In this document: one piece after another, positions 49,971 through 61,510 of the stretch
Layout of the letters: every line of letters begins with the position of its first letter
Numbering within the stretch: the first letter of the stretch is position 1
From: Neckera pumila
Taxonomy: Eukaryota; Streptophyta; Bryopsida; Hypnales; Neckeraceae
DNA: 64,000 nt
Assembly (NCBI GenBank): GCA_963969595.1
Contig: OZ018415.1
Span: forward strand, 14,446,001-14,510,000
Direction of reading: 5' to 3'
Program-made: the position numbers and the translations under genes
The notes under the pieces: model-generated
What the model was told of the DNA's origin: nothing
Databases searched by the model: none
The model's input: only the letters and a program-made list of their open reading frames with translations

Positions 49971-52309
49971 CATATTCATCATATCGTATACTTTCAAAAA
50001 ATAATTAGATATTTAGCATATCCCTTGGATTCATTGTTCCAAGAACAAATCCATTAGTTGGTATCAAATTTTGATACCAACTAGTGAAAAGAATGATGTA
50101 GAATATCAATATAAATTTTTTTGAAGAAGAGCTTCCAAGGATTTTTTTTCCAATACAACAAGGGCATGATTGGCACGTTGAATTTTTAGAAAATATTCTT
50201 CAATATTCAACAAAGCCATAGGGCATTATGTTGAAAGGACAAATGTTTAAGGAATAGAGATGAAATCTTTTATCAACTAATGAGAGTAAAAGAAAATAGT
50301 ATTAGCTACCTATACATGTTTGATATGATATGTCTCATTGAACTCACTAGAATCACAATTATCATGCTATAGACTTTCAAAGAATGTTCTAATATATCTA
50401 GAGAAGGCATTAGATACAATATTTAAGGAAAAAATGTGTAAATGTTACATCTAAAAATGAGTAAATAATGCTAAATACCTACATCAAATACTTCTAAATT
50501 AAAGGTGCAAAATACTTGCAAGTGACAAGTTTTAAACTTTCAAAAATATTCTCCAATATAATGTCAGAATCATGTGTACAATATACAATATACAATAAAT
50601 CTAAATAAAATCTATACTTCTTCAATGTCATCAATAAATACTTCTACCAACCACAAAGCAAAGATACAAGATATATTACAGCTTCTCTAGAATGTAACTT
50701 AGATAAATATGTCAATATTATACAACCACCTTACATATCTACCAACACCAACCGCATATTTATGATGAATTCGGAAAATTCATTATCACAATACCAAAAG
50801 TACAAATTGACTAGCTATAGTAACAATCAACCTTTTCTATTTACTTTTTGAAAAAGTGCCAAGCTGGCCATCACTCAAAATTTGGTGAAGCATTGTATTT
50901 TTACATTCATCCATCTTTTGGACCAAAAAACACTTTTCTATCATATTCACTCATTTTTCCATCAAAATTTGGTGACTTCATCCACATTTCTTAAAAGAAT
51001 TGGAAAATTTTTGGTGAAAAAAGATTACTTTTATCTGGCAAAAAAATAGACATTCATTTTGAAATGGTGCAATCTGACCCCATAGTGCCAAAAAGAAGTG
51101 CCGGTAACAATACAACAATAACACAACATCATAAACCACACATGTGTCACTGAATGAATCATTCAAAGTCAAGGTACTTTGGCTCTATGAAAGATATAAA
51201 TACAAAACTACCAAAAATCAATCTACTACAAAATTCCTGATTTACGTTCTTTGACCCTTTTTTTCAACATATTTCTACATTCATGCATCTTTTGGACCAA
51301 AAAATACTTTTTTAGTCATATTTATGCACTTTTTCATCCAAATTAAGTGTTTTTTTAAAAACTCACTCATACTTCTCATCTACTGTCACATGCCCCTCAC
51401 AACTTACACATTTTTACTCCCTACAGGAAAGAAATGTTTTCTTTGATTTACTAGGCTCAATATCCACACATTATTGACATCAATGGACTAGACTTAATAG
51501 TATGACACTTCTACACAACATTGAATTTGCAATGTAAGCACTACATTAGGCAAGATTATTAGCCAAAAAAACTTAACAATATAGCCATTTTCATTACCTC
51601 CAATTCAAATTGGTACAACGACTCAATACCCAGTTTATCAACATATAAAGACACACATGTACTTGCCTATTTTCAATCAAACATTCTCATTGATCATGAA
51701 CCTATTAGACTTCAATATCTTGAAAACCAAACTCTCAAAGAACCACTGGAGATACTTTGTATACATCACCAAATAAATGTAGGAACCAAATTTTTTGGTA
51801 AACACCTACCATTCCTCCATCCAACTTCTAGAAATATAAAAAACTTACATCCATATCATCCTGCAAACACCATCAACAATGATAGCATGTGAGCATGGAA
51901 AACTGTACACCTATGTTACAAGTTAACAAACACCACCTAATGCTACAATTAACAAATACCAAAAATAGAACTCACTCCGATGTCCACCTCCTCAAAAGCA
52001 TACTATGATTGTTTCTACTAAATTATTATATAATACAAAACTCCCATTCAGATATCCTCCTTCCTATATTCACTATACAAATGGATCCTTCAATCAAATT
52101 TTCCTACAATAAATACCACTGGGATCAAATAATCAAGAATTACCAAAACAACTCCCTACAAAATATACTGTCATCGTGACTACATGGTCAACATATTCAA
52201 GGTTGAATTCACAACCATATACTATAAATCCTAAAAAAATATACATCCTTCAAACCATCACACATATCCATAGGCAATTTCAATTCAATCTACCTAATGC
52301 TAACCAAAA
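49971..52309. repeat. Gene-free stretch with the partner of 16075-16330
   Basis: 50850-51100 is a diverged reverse complement of 16075-16330, and 51270-51360 repeats part of it again ('ctacattcatgcatcttttggaccaaaaaa' type). The rest is A/C-rich on the + strand, and no gene was recognised. Confidence 0.45.
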
Positions 52310-52596
52310 TTAACCCTTAAATGCCCAAACACCGTTTTTGGCAACATAGCAATTTCGGGTAGCTCACTACAAATAGAGTTCTTATTTTTTTTTCTTTGAA
52401 ATTTCACACAACATGTGTCCAAGGAGTAGCTTTGAGGTCAAATAATTTTCATAACTTTTGATTGAATGGTTACAAAGTTATTGCATGAAATGTAATTTCA
52501 TTACTTGGCGGGCAGCTTGGGCAGCTCAAAAAAATTCTTTAAAAATCAATTTAAAAAAAAAAAAAATTTGGAATTGGTTCTCTAGATTTAAATTAG

Positions 52597-52994
52597 GGCC
52601 ATCCATAACCGACCAAATAAGGAATTCCAACATGATCTAGAGTAGTGAAGGCAAAACAAATATTTTTTCAGATGTACATCAATAGAAATGATAAGGATTG
52701 CAAAAAAATTGGTAATTTTATCGCTTGAACTAAACTTATTAAGAATTTTGAGAGGCAAAAAGTGCTCCAGACCCATGGCCAACCTCTAGACTCTTCAATT
52801 TTTTCAATATCAATCATTCAGTAATTTTTTCCTAGTCATTATTTCCTACTTTTTTTCTCACAACTTGGGACATGTGTCATGTATTTATTAGTTCTAACTT
52901 TGAAAAGTAAAAAAAAAAACATTCTAAGCTTGGTAAAAAATACGTGCACCTATAGGTGGAATGGATCACTGGTCGGGAATGGGTGGCTTTATCT
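52597..52994. mobile_element. Nested small TIR element, possibly PIF/Harbinger (Tourist) type
   Basis: Host sequence reads CTCTAGATTTA before and TACGTACATGAAAAGC after, which is continuous in the other arm. The ends are GGGCCATCCATAACCGACCA and GGTCGGGAATGGGTGGCTTT. TTA stands beside both ends, as expected of PIF/Harbinger, but the right tip carries extra bases. No coding capacity. Confidence 0.5.
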
Positions 52995-53002
52995 TATACG
53001 TA

Positions 53003-53173
53003 CATGAAAAGCTTTGAATCAATCCATTTAGATGAATGAGATGAAAGTTATGAGGAATTTTAGTTTGTGGAAAGGTATGGTTTTCAAAGACTCCATACCT
53101 ACCAGCAAACTAAAACTCCTCATAACTTTCATCTCATTCATCAAAATGGAATGATTCAAAGCTTTCCATGTAC
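53003..53173. repeat. Tight hairpin with about 80-bp arms and a 12-bp loop
   Basis: GTACATGAAAAGCTTTGAAT and onward to GGAAAGGTATGG (left) pairs with CCATACCTACCAGCAAACTA and onward to GCTTTCCATGTAC (right), with few mismatches. The loop is TTTTCAAAGACT. The arms include the family-A core (AGTTATGAGGAATTTTAGTTT). Confidence 0.8.
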
Positions 53174-53486
53174 ATATAAATCTAGAGAACCAATTCCAAA
53201 TTTTTATTTTTTCTTATTTTTTAAAGAAGTTTTTTGAGCTGCCCGGGATGCTCGTTGGGCAATGAAAATTACATTTCATGCAATAATTTTTTAACCATGC
53301 AGTCAAAAGTTATGAAAATTATTGAACCTATATTTCCAAATGTTGTGAAATTTAGTGTATATAAAAGATATTCCTTGTCCACACCTTCTATTAAAATTTT
53401 AGCTTAAAATATGCAAATCTTCATTCACACCAGTTTGCCTGAAATTGTGGTGTTGCCAAAAAATGCAATTGGTCCTTAGGGGTTAG

Positions 53487-54649
53487 CCTACCACAAAAAA
53501 TTACCCTTCAACTAAATCGAACTTAACATCACTAACGCCCATCTATTAAATCTAATTGTATCCCTTATTTCTTAATAATTCGTATAGAGTCTCCTTTCCA
53601 ACATTGGGATATAACTTTGTTGTCACTTGGATTTGGCCACGGAGGACTAACCCCTCTATTGCTCCGTTGGAAGGATAAATGTAAAAATTGCCTCCTCTTT
53701 TGTGCCGCTTAAATTTTGTATTTCTTCACGTCTCCTAACTAATTGGGGGCCTCTGATTGCAAATATGAATTCAGAAATTGCAAATTTCTTCAAACGTGGC
53801 AAATAAAGAATTTTCAGTGTTTCTTGCAAGGATAAAACTTGGGGCAATATAGGGTCAGTTCTCCCTGACCCTTGGATTTGGTTCTCGGACTTTGGCACGG
53901 GACCCCAAGTGAATAGAGTCTTCATTTACGCCAACATTTCAAAAACAGGTTGGAGTTTCATTTTTATCTTTCTTTTGGTTTTAAAGTTAATCCTGGAAGA
54001 ATACTACAGACTAGAGTAGTTTAGAGTAGTTTGATGGATGACTTCACTTATTAATTGTAAAAACAAAGAATGCACCTATTGATACTCAACTCAACTCAGA
54101 TAATTTTGGTCACCACCTTGATCATGGCGGGGGGTCGCACCTTTTAGAAAACGATTAAACCCACCATTATCTAAGACTATCTAGGAATATCCTCTCAGCC
54201 ATGCATTCAACACACCCTCCCTTAACATTGGTTAAGAATTTAAGATATTCCCCGTCCATTGAATATCCCCCAGGCCAAGCCAAGGGGCGACACGGAAAGC
54301 AGCACGTAAGTTAATCCCATTCACGGCGAGCCCCCAATCACGCGCCTATGACGTGGGCATGCAGGAGCCCCACGCCAAGGGCTGCGCACCAATGGAACGC
54401 GACCTGCTGACGTGTGCATAGAGCCGGGTCTCACCAATCACGAGATTCCGGCGGACGCGGACGTGGGCGTCTCCAATACAAAACGGTGACCGGCGAGGCA
54501 CGCTTCCGTCCTTTTGACGAACGGATACATTCATCCATGCATCCAAACTATTCATCCGTACATCCATCCTGGGAGCCCTAAATGGGGATATGGTCTCATC
54601 CATCCAATCCCCGGATGGCGGGGGGGGATGAGCCCATGCCCATACCCCA
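53487..54649 (+). promoter_or_regulatory. Upstream region of the KANADI gene
   Basis: GC rises from about 54280. 54526-54570 holds repeated CATCC blocks with ATGCAT (the RY-like core CATGCA). No gene was recognised; minus-strand frames here (for example 53656-53925) have no domain. Confidence 0.35.
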
Positions 54650-56183
54650 TGAATGCCGCCTCGCATCATGGGACGCATCTATGCTTCTTCCTCCGACTAT
54701 GTCTTGTTGCAGGCTCGCCTCTCTCGCTCCTCCATTCTCGCGTCTCGTCATCGCTTGCTTTGCGCTTCCGTCGCCCTCGTCGTTTTTTCTCGCCTGTTCT
54801 CGTCCTCGCGCTCGCTTCTTTACATTCTCCGCCTCTTCTGGAGCTTTCTGTGGAGCTTCGGACTGTTGCATTTGGTATCGTATTCTCTTCGCTCGGAGCT
54901 TCTTTGTCTGGAGACGTGCCGGGGAGCTAAACCCTAGCGGGCTTTCGTTTGGGCTGCGTGCGGTGGTTTGGTGCTGCGTCTGTGGAGGTTTTTGGAGGAG
55001 GATTCGGCTCTTGTTCGTGTTTTTGGAGGTGTGATTTGTTGTTGTTGTTGCTGTGGTGGTGGGTGGTGATATGTGGTGCTTTACAGGTGAAGGGTTTTGA
55101 GTTTTGGTTCGGGATGCTGTTCTGCGGCGTTCTTTACAAAGGCATGAACGGTGGAGCTGCTTAGAGTCGCACATATGCTTACGGTTTTTTCCAGTTTGTT
55201 GGCGTCCTTGACGTGGTGCCTGAAGTTGGGATGTCGGGAGGGGTCGATGTGTTGTGGAATGTTCCGGTCCTTGAGATTTGAGTGACGACGGAGTGCCAGT
55301 GTGGCCCCCTTTGTCCTTGAAGAAACCACTAGTGGGCGGTGAACATCCACTAGGTTTTCTCAACACACCGCCCCTGGAGACAGGCCACGATTTCTGTGCT
55401 CTCTCTCTTCAGGTTACTCCGGGTGTGAGGCAGGAAGGCCACAACGATGTGGTGACCCGTTGTCATTCGGATTCGACCCTGTCAAGGGACGAGGGAGACT
55501 CGGCATCTTCTTTGGTGGAAGAGAAGAACGAGAGCTAATCCTGTTGTACTCGAGAAGAGATTTGTTGGATTCGAGAAAGTTTCGTTTTCATTGCAATTTC
55601 TGGAGTTTGGAAGTGTTTCCCAAGTTTGAAGGGAAAAACGAGTTCCTCAGGATTTTGAAGCTGAAAGAGTTGTTGGAAGATTCACACAGTTGCGGTATTG
55701 GATCTGTGAAGGACTCCCTCGTTTTTGCTTGTAGCGATTCGGGGTCCATGTTTCTGCGCTACTAGGCACTTGTGAATCTTGATCTTTCTCTCCCTCGTCC
55801 GAGTTCGGTGAATTGAATAATGGAGTTTGGAGGTGTATGCGACATCCACGTCTCTGAATGCGAGCTGCGACAGCGTCTGGACTTTCCTGATAGCCTGCGA
55901 TTGGTGCGGTCGCCTCCTTACGGTTGAGTTCTACTCTCGAATTTTGCTTACTTCCTTGGGAATTGCTTGCCCGAGGCTGTTCGAGTTCCAAGTTTCGAGA
56001 GCCAGCGGAAAGGGAATTTTGCGTCCCGGATGTGTTTGGCGACGTTCTGTTCTGTAATTGATGTGCGTTTTTTGACCCGAAGTTACTGCTTTCTTGGACT
56101 TCTTTCCTGCCGTCCCATTCCCCGAAGGCTGAAGGCTTTGTAAGATTGCGGAGTTGCAGAAGAAAGGGACTGCCGATCTTACA
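54650..56183 (+). other. Probable long 5' leader of the KANADI gene, with several upstream ATGs
   Basis: 1.5 kb of mixed, GC-richer, C/T-rich DNA runs into the KANADI start without another gene. It has several short upstream frames, for example 55278-55538 and 55460-55765. The long minus-strand frame 54596-55366 (256 codons) is the shadow of C/T-rich DNA and has no domain. Introns in the leader are possible but not resolved. Confidence 0.45.
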
Positions 56184-58501
56184 ATGCAGGAGTCTAATCC
56201 AGATAAATCCATGAGTTTGTTAAGCTCTAGCAACGGACCTTCTGGCCCTGACTTATCCCTTCACATCAGCCCACCAAACAGTAGCAGCGATGATCTGCTA
56301 CGCTCAAAATCCTCCTCCGTCGTCCCACAGTATGTAACCCAAGATTTGCCCGAGCATGTTCACGGATTCGATCTCTGGAGGCAGCCTTCGAAATCGATGA
56401 GCTACGATAGCGAGAGCAACGTCTCCAGTCCCGCAGTTGAGAGGTGTGCTACTTACGACAATGTGGGCGCATCGACCGTTCTTTGTCTGGCAAATCCATC
56501 TCCGGACCCCCCCCAGTTTGCCCAACAGAGAATTCGAGTCGACGAGGGGATGATCACGGGAGGCAGGGAAAAAGTCCAAGAGAGCAATGGCCATGTGTAT
56601 CCCTACATGGTGAATGGATCGGAGACTATGCACATGAGCCCAGAGAAGACATCGTCGCCCAGAATCCATGCCATGTATAACGGCGGTGTTCATGATGGTT
56701 TTCCCCATCGGAGTTTCGATCACTTTCACTCGCAGCAGAGGGTCTTTCCACAAGCTCCTCGCATCATCAGTACTACAAGTCCTCCTGCTGCTGTTCCTGA
56801 GCTTTCACTTGGTCGATTGGGCGAACCAACAAGTGTCCACCCCGAGACTTTGCGCAGATCTGATCCTCCCAAATTTCATAACTACCATGTGGTAGGGAGA
56901 GAGTCCGGGCTCAGGTTTTCGAGTTATTTCAGTTTTCCGGATGAGATTTCTTCCCAGAAAGGTATGTCTGGTCTGCAGACGTCGACGTTGTCGGGAAACT
57001 TGTCAACCCTATTTGGAGATTGCGGGGCGGCCTACAATGTAAAGCGCGATGGTATCTACGGGAATCCTCCCTTCCGTCCGCGATACCCACTGAAGTCCGC
57101 TTCCAAACGTTCGGTACGAGCTCCTAGGATGAGGTGGACTACTGTATTGCATGAACACTTTGTCCAGGCTGTGGAGCTTCTCGGCGGACATGAAAGTAAG
57201 TATAGTACTTAATCGTTTGTGTGCTTCCGGAATTTGAGGGAAATACATAGTTCATGTTATCTATGATTCATTAGTCTGTATGTGTTGGTTTTATGTTCTC
57301 ATATGGAAGTTTTTTACCCTCTGATAAGGATTTGAGCAATTACTACTAGGACTGAATTTTGTCAATGGGATTTTCAATGCTTGAAGCTTATCGCGAGTCG
57401 TTGGATGATGTTTTGCACAGGAGCAACACCGAAGTCCGTTCTGGAACTGATGAATGTGAAGGATCTTACTTTAGCTCATGTCAAGAGTCACCTGCAGGTG
57501 GGAAGATTGTTCTCGGATGTTGCTCTCATTTACTTGAATTTTTGATGATGCATTTCTGGGGCACCTCTCTGAGTTACCGCCTTGAGAGTTCTGAGCACCT
57601 GCTCTTGTTTTGCTGGTCAATGCAGATGTATCGGACTGTGAAGACCTCTGACAAAACTGGTCCCACAACTCCAGGTTGGATTTCCAGTTGTGTATTTCAT
57701 AAATTTTCAACCTAATATCTGGTTTCAAACATCCCACTTAGGTACCTACTGAATAGATCCTTCTGTATGTTTTCACTCACTTCTTGCTTCTGCGTTCAGG
57801 ACTTTCTGTAGATGAGTCGTTGCTGCTATGTATACAGAGTAGGGTATGTATGTACTCTTTGAACTACCCTGCTGTTGCAGAACCAGGAAACCTATCACAT
57901 GTGCATCGTCGTTTGATGCAAGATCACCAATAGAGTTACAACTGATGACTGGCAGTGTTTTTATAATAGGGAAAAATATGCACATGTCCAATTCTGGAGT
58001 ACACAACCTGGATTTAAACGATTTCCGTCGTCTGGGCGAGTCCCAAGATGCCACTGTGCAGAACAACAATCCCTGGCCTCCGAACTACAACTCAGCCGAG
58101 AGAGGTATCAATCAGGAGTCTGAGGTCTTAATCCTTCGCTTTTTGAGCTTGTATGTGGTGTCCATTCCGTTCTTTTCCTCATTTTGTTTAACACAACACA
58201 ACGTATCAAAGAGCTTGTGATTTGCTTTAACTGTGCATTTCTTTTAACTTGCTATACATCGCCTGATGCTGTATGATATTCGTGGACCATACTGCTTATA
58301 TTTAATAGTATATGACTCCTCAAGATAGTCTCTTGCATGAACGAGTCTTTTCAACTGACTCTCCGAACTCATTGCTACTGTCGTTCTCTTGGATGCATTT
58401 TGATCAAAGATTCTGTGTTTTTTTATGCCAAACAGGTTGCTGGAAGTTCGGTACCCTCAGCTGTTGATGGTGTTCAGATGCATGTAATGGGACTCTATTA
58501 G
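56184..58501 (+). CDS. KAN: KANADI-type GARP (MYB-like) transcription factor
   Basis: Certain exons: 56184-57195, 57421-57497, 57626-57674. They encode an N-terminal EAR-like motif PDLSLHISPPN (residues 22-32), a Ser/Pro-rich region, and the GARP DNA-binding domain starting at about residue 311: APRMRWTTVLHEHFVQAVEL, then RATPKSVLELMNVKDLTLAH, then VKSHLQMYRTVKTSDKTG. The run to SHLQMYRTVKT is diagnostic for KANADI. Likely further exons are a micro-exon from 57800 (to 57815 or 57818, weak donors, intron of about 62 bp), 57881-58124 and 58436-58501 with stop TAG. The frame MSNSGVHNLDLNDFRRLGES in 57881-58124 is well supported, but its join to exon 3 is not. The familiar C-terminal LEFTLGRP is not found. 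KANADIs are nuclear repressors that set abaxial or organ polarity in flowering plants and act in development in bryophytes. Confidence 0.9.
57675..57930 (+). other. Ambiguous splice region in the KANADI gene
   Basis: The acceptor CTGCGTTCAG/GA at 57799 keeps phase after exon 3 but soon needs a shift of frame to reach the long open frame of 57881-58124. Reading straight on gives NYPAVAEPGNLSHVHRRLMQ and then TAG at 57929-57931. A weak GA/GTCG (57816) or TC/GTTG (57819) donor plus the CTGTTGCAG acceptor at 57880 restores phase with an intron of 62-65 bp. Alternatives are a frameshift or an unseen exon. Confidence 0.5.
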
Positions 58502-59965
58502 CTAGCGAGTATATGAACTCGACTCTTTAAGAGGTAGCTGTATAGTGCTTTTATTTTCTGTTTAATCTTTAGGAGTCAGAATACTTATGTTTATTAGTCG
58601 TTGAGTTGGAGGTTTAGCTGGAAGGCAGCTGGATGGAACCAAATATACGTACCTGGTTAGATGTTAGGATAATGAGCCAGTAGTGCTTTTGCTTTTTAAG
58701 TTATGGTGATTGGAGTTTAACACTATAATTGGTGTTATAACAGAGTGGGAGGGGTTGAAACCTCTAGCCAGTAACAGCTCCTTCCTGATGAAGCTGTATG
58801 TTTATTCTGGCTAGACCCCTCCGTGTGGTCTTCCGTGTGGATCATGTGAATGAGGTCACATGCTACTCCTATGTGAAGTAAAGTGGAGGTGGTTGTGGTT
58901 TTTACCATGTTGGACACAACCATGTCTATTATATACACATTGTCTCAAGAGTGAGAGAAAGTGAGACTATGTTTCTGGTTTATTTCATACCACACCTTGA
59001 TGGATATGTTTATATGTATGTACTGTGCTGCAACATCCTTTTAATCCTCTCATCTGTAATGAGTGGTGTTCTTACAGCCTAAGAATCCCCATTGTCCTGA
59101 AGATGAGACCTTGGAAAGTGGGGGTGGGGTGAAGTCAGGCTTCATGATCTCGCAGCTTCAGAGACTAGTAAGCCTTGCTTGCCAAAACAAAATTTTATAA
59201 GCTTAAAATATAGACTTGATTTCCTTTTAAACTCCCCCAATTTTCCCTAAGATTTGTTGTCAGAATCCCATGGCTTTGGCTTATCATGTAGGACAAAAGA
59301 AAGGCGCAAACCAGTTGAACCTTGCAGTTCTCCCCCAACCATTTAGCGGGTAACTTATGGCTTTTCCTGACCAAAGACATACCCTTGTTGTAGGTGCTCT
59401 ACTCTAGGGTATACTGCAGGGAGGGTATCATGGCAGGCATCATCTTTATGAGGTGGGAGTTAAACCCCCATGCCATTGGCTGAGTAACTTGTGTTCATTC
59501 CTGTTGTACAGTGACTTTATGACAAATTCTTCCCAGTCTCTTGTCATCATGTTATTACATGTGTTGTATCAGCTGACCAAAGTAGACCATGCTGCAGTGG
59601 GTCTCCCATTTGTTAAAAAAAACAAAAAACGAGGCCATGCACGAAATTCTGTTTCATATGTTTTTAAAAAAACAAACTGAGACCATGTAGGAAATCCTGT
59701 TTCAGTTTTATTTATTTGTTTAAAAACTAGACCATATACTAAGTTAGTGTGTACTGTACAGTGAATGGAAGCTTGCAAAAATCCCAATCCTAATGAGGAG
59801 GGGCATATGCCTGTGTGATGCAAAGACCCGGAGGGGGAGGGGGAGGCCTGCACCCACTTGGTTTCACGCCATGATCGAATGCTGTCTGATTTTGTGGGAT
59901 TGTGGAACAGTACCGAGGAGCAGCCCATTGGCTCCGAAAATAGTCTTTCTGACAAGCCCACCTGA
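58436..59965 (+). other. Alternative 3' exons for the KANADI gene
   Basis: If CAT/GTAATG at 58484 is used as a donor, exon 58436-58483 (48 nt) joins in phase 0 to 59078-59167. That is 90 nt with acceptor TTCTTACAG, donor CTA/GTAAGC, and reads KNPHCPEDETLESGG..., GFMISQLQRL. From there either a stop follows at 59200, or a last exon in the GC-richer patch (about 59834-59965) reads RMLSDFVGLWNSTEEQPIGS and ends TGA at 59965. All phases fit, but the final acceptor is weak. Confidence 0.4.
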
Positions 59966-60240
59966 CGGGGGCTTCTGGATGAGAAGACGACTGGGCAGGA
60001 AGCCCTTGATTTCAGCAGGACTTTTGGGGACCTGCACTTGTGGTGCACCTTGCTTCTCGCTTTGGCAAGGGCAACACTCAAGGTTTGTGCATGGAAACCT
60101 CTTCCAGACCGACATACTTCTTCAGACGAGTGGCTCATTTGCTGAATATCCTGGTTTACAGGTTGATAATTGACAAGGGTCAAGTCACAAGGAAAATTCG
60201 CCCTGTTTGTTCTGTGCAGAATTTTTTGTTGTACTGATTT
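58502..60240 (+). other. KANADI 3' region and a GC-richer patch
   Basis: 58502-59070 looks like intron or 3' UTR. 59750-60240 is GC-richer than its surroundings and open in several frames, including 204 codons on the minus strand (59569-60183) and 126 on the plus strand (59793-60173); neither shows a domain. It is best read as transcribed KANADI 3' sequence. A GGGGGA microsatellite sits at 59829-59846. Confidence 0.4.
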
Positions 60241-60864
60241 CTAAAATAGAAAAGTGAGTTGTACTGTAAATCATTTTTTTAGTCAAAAAAGTCGATGGAA
60301 AGGTGATGTACCAATCCATCAATTAAAAAAACAGTGGACACTGATGAGAATACAGTACATAGATGAAAATGATGATGAAAACTTGATACGAAGAAAGATT
60401 TTCCTTCAAATGAGGCATTTTCTTTAAAAGTAAAAATAAAATAAAAAAAAGAGCAAAGAATTGCTAGTAATACCGAAGTAGGCTTGTCTTCAAAAATAAA
60501 ATAATAAAATAATGAAAGTAGGCTTTGGAAGACGAGCCACGTGATTATTACAGAATGACTTTATTTTTATGTTGGTTTTGCAAGTAACATAGTTCCATTG
60601 TGGGCTTTAAAGCAAATGAATCCAAAAAGGCATATCTAATTATTCGTTTGGAGGGACAGAAATTGTCAAAACTGTCACTCTTCAACGCATAGAAAAAAAC
60701 AATATTATTTTGGAGTTCATACCGCTTGAAGTTGTACTGGATTACTAAAGAAATTTTTTTGGAAGAAACTTTGCTTGCAATGATTGCAAGATAATACGGA
60801 GTAGCATTTAAAGGTAGAAAATCTATTTATTTTAGACAAGCTTTGAAAAAGTGAGTAGACAGTA
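60241..60864. other. AT-rich spacer, nothing recognised
   Basis: About 620 bases; AAAATAA-rich tracts at 60425-60515; no gene. Confidence 0.35.
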
Positions 60865-61509
60865 TTAACCCCTAAATGCCCAAGGCCTGTTTTCGGCTTC
60901 CTTAAATTTGCTCTAAATTGAACAAATGTCAACATTTTGATAAGTTATATCAATTTTTTTGGAATTGTAACCATACAAATTCAAGCTATACATGTTAGAG
61001 ATCTCATAGGAAAAGAAAGCACAACAATATCACTTAGGGAGTGAAAGATTATAATGTTTGACCATGAGGGTGCTAAAATTGCAAAAATCTTTCAATCTTC
61101 TTTACACAAGTCGAATCTAAAAAGTTGGTGACCAAGAACATATGAGGTTAAAGGGCCTAATTTGTATAACCCCGCTCAATTTATGGCTTCTAAAAATCTA
61201 CTTCACAATTTTTTTAAATTAATGAATTTTGAATGTGATTTTTTCTCCAAGGTCTACTGTATTTGAGGCTCATTTCCAAGAGCTCTCAACACTACGGGAA
61301 GTCAAGATTGCAATGGGTACCCTTGTACAAAAACTTGAATAGAAAATCACTATCATTTATTTCCAAGATCGGATTTTGGTGCTAAAATTAGACTTCAAGA
61401 AGAACTTTAAAAAATATGAACTACTAAAAATAGCAACTTGATTAGGTTTTATTTAGCTTCAAAGTTTTGCAACCACAAGATTTGGGTGCCTTGGGCATTT
61501 AGGGGTTAA
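60865..61509. mobile_element. TTAA-bounded element with perfect 22-bp inverted tips (645 bp)
   Basis: The left tip is TTAACCCCTAAATGCCCAAG plus GC, and the right tip is its exact inverse ending at 61509. This is the best-preserved pair of tips of the TTAA type in the window. The interior is unlike families A and B as far as I can see. Non-coding. Confidence 0.85.
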
Positions 61510-61510
61510 A

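Larger units (their letters stand above)
52310..53486. mobile_element. Composite TTAA element made of two family-A left ends in inverted orientation
   Basis: The left half starts TTAACCCTTAAATGCCCAAA at 52310. The right half is the reverse complement of a family-A left end, terminating GGTCCTTAGGGGTTAG near 53486. Both halves share the blocks GCAACA...CAATTTC, ATAATTTTCATAACTTTTGA and GGGCAGCTCAAAAAA. So the element is a long inverted repeat of about 300 bp or more per arm, unlike other family-A copies, which have distinct ends. It is interrupted at 52597-52994 and closed by a tight hairpin at 53003-53173. Confidence 0.7.

Noticed and set aside
54596..55366. 256-codon minus-strand open frame beside the KANADI gene
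   Set aside because: It is the complement of a C/T-rich leader; its composition is rich in K, R, T, Q and S, with no domain, no splice logic and no separate promoter.
57844..57880. 37-bp intron in the KANADI gene (AGG/GTATGT to TTGCAG)
   Set aside because: Too short for plant splicing, and it leads into a frame that stops within twelve codons.
59569..60183. 204-codon minus-strand open frame
   Set aside because: It overlaps open frames on the other strand in a GC-richer patch, shows no domain, and fits transcribed KANADI 3' sequence better.
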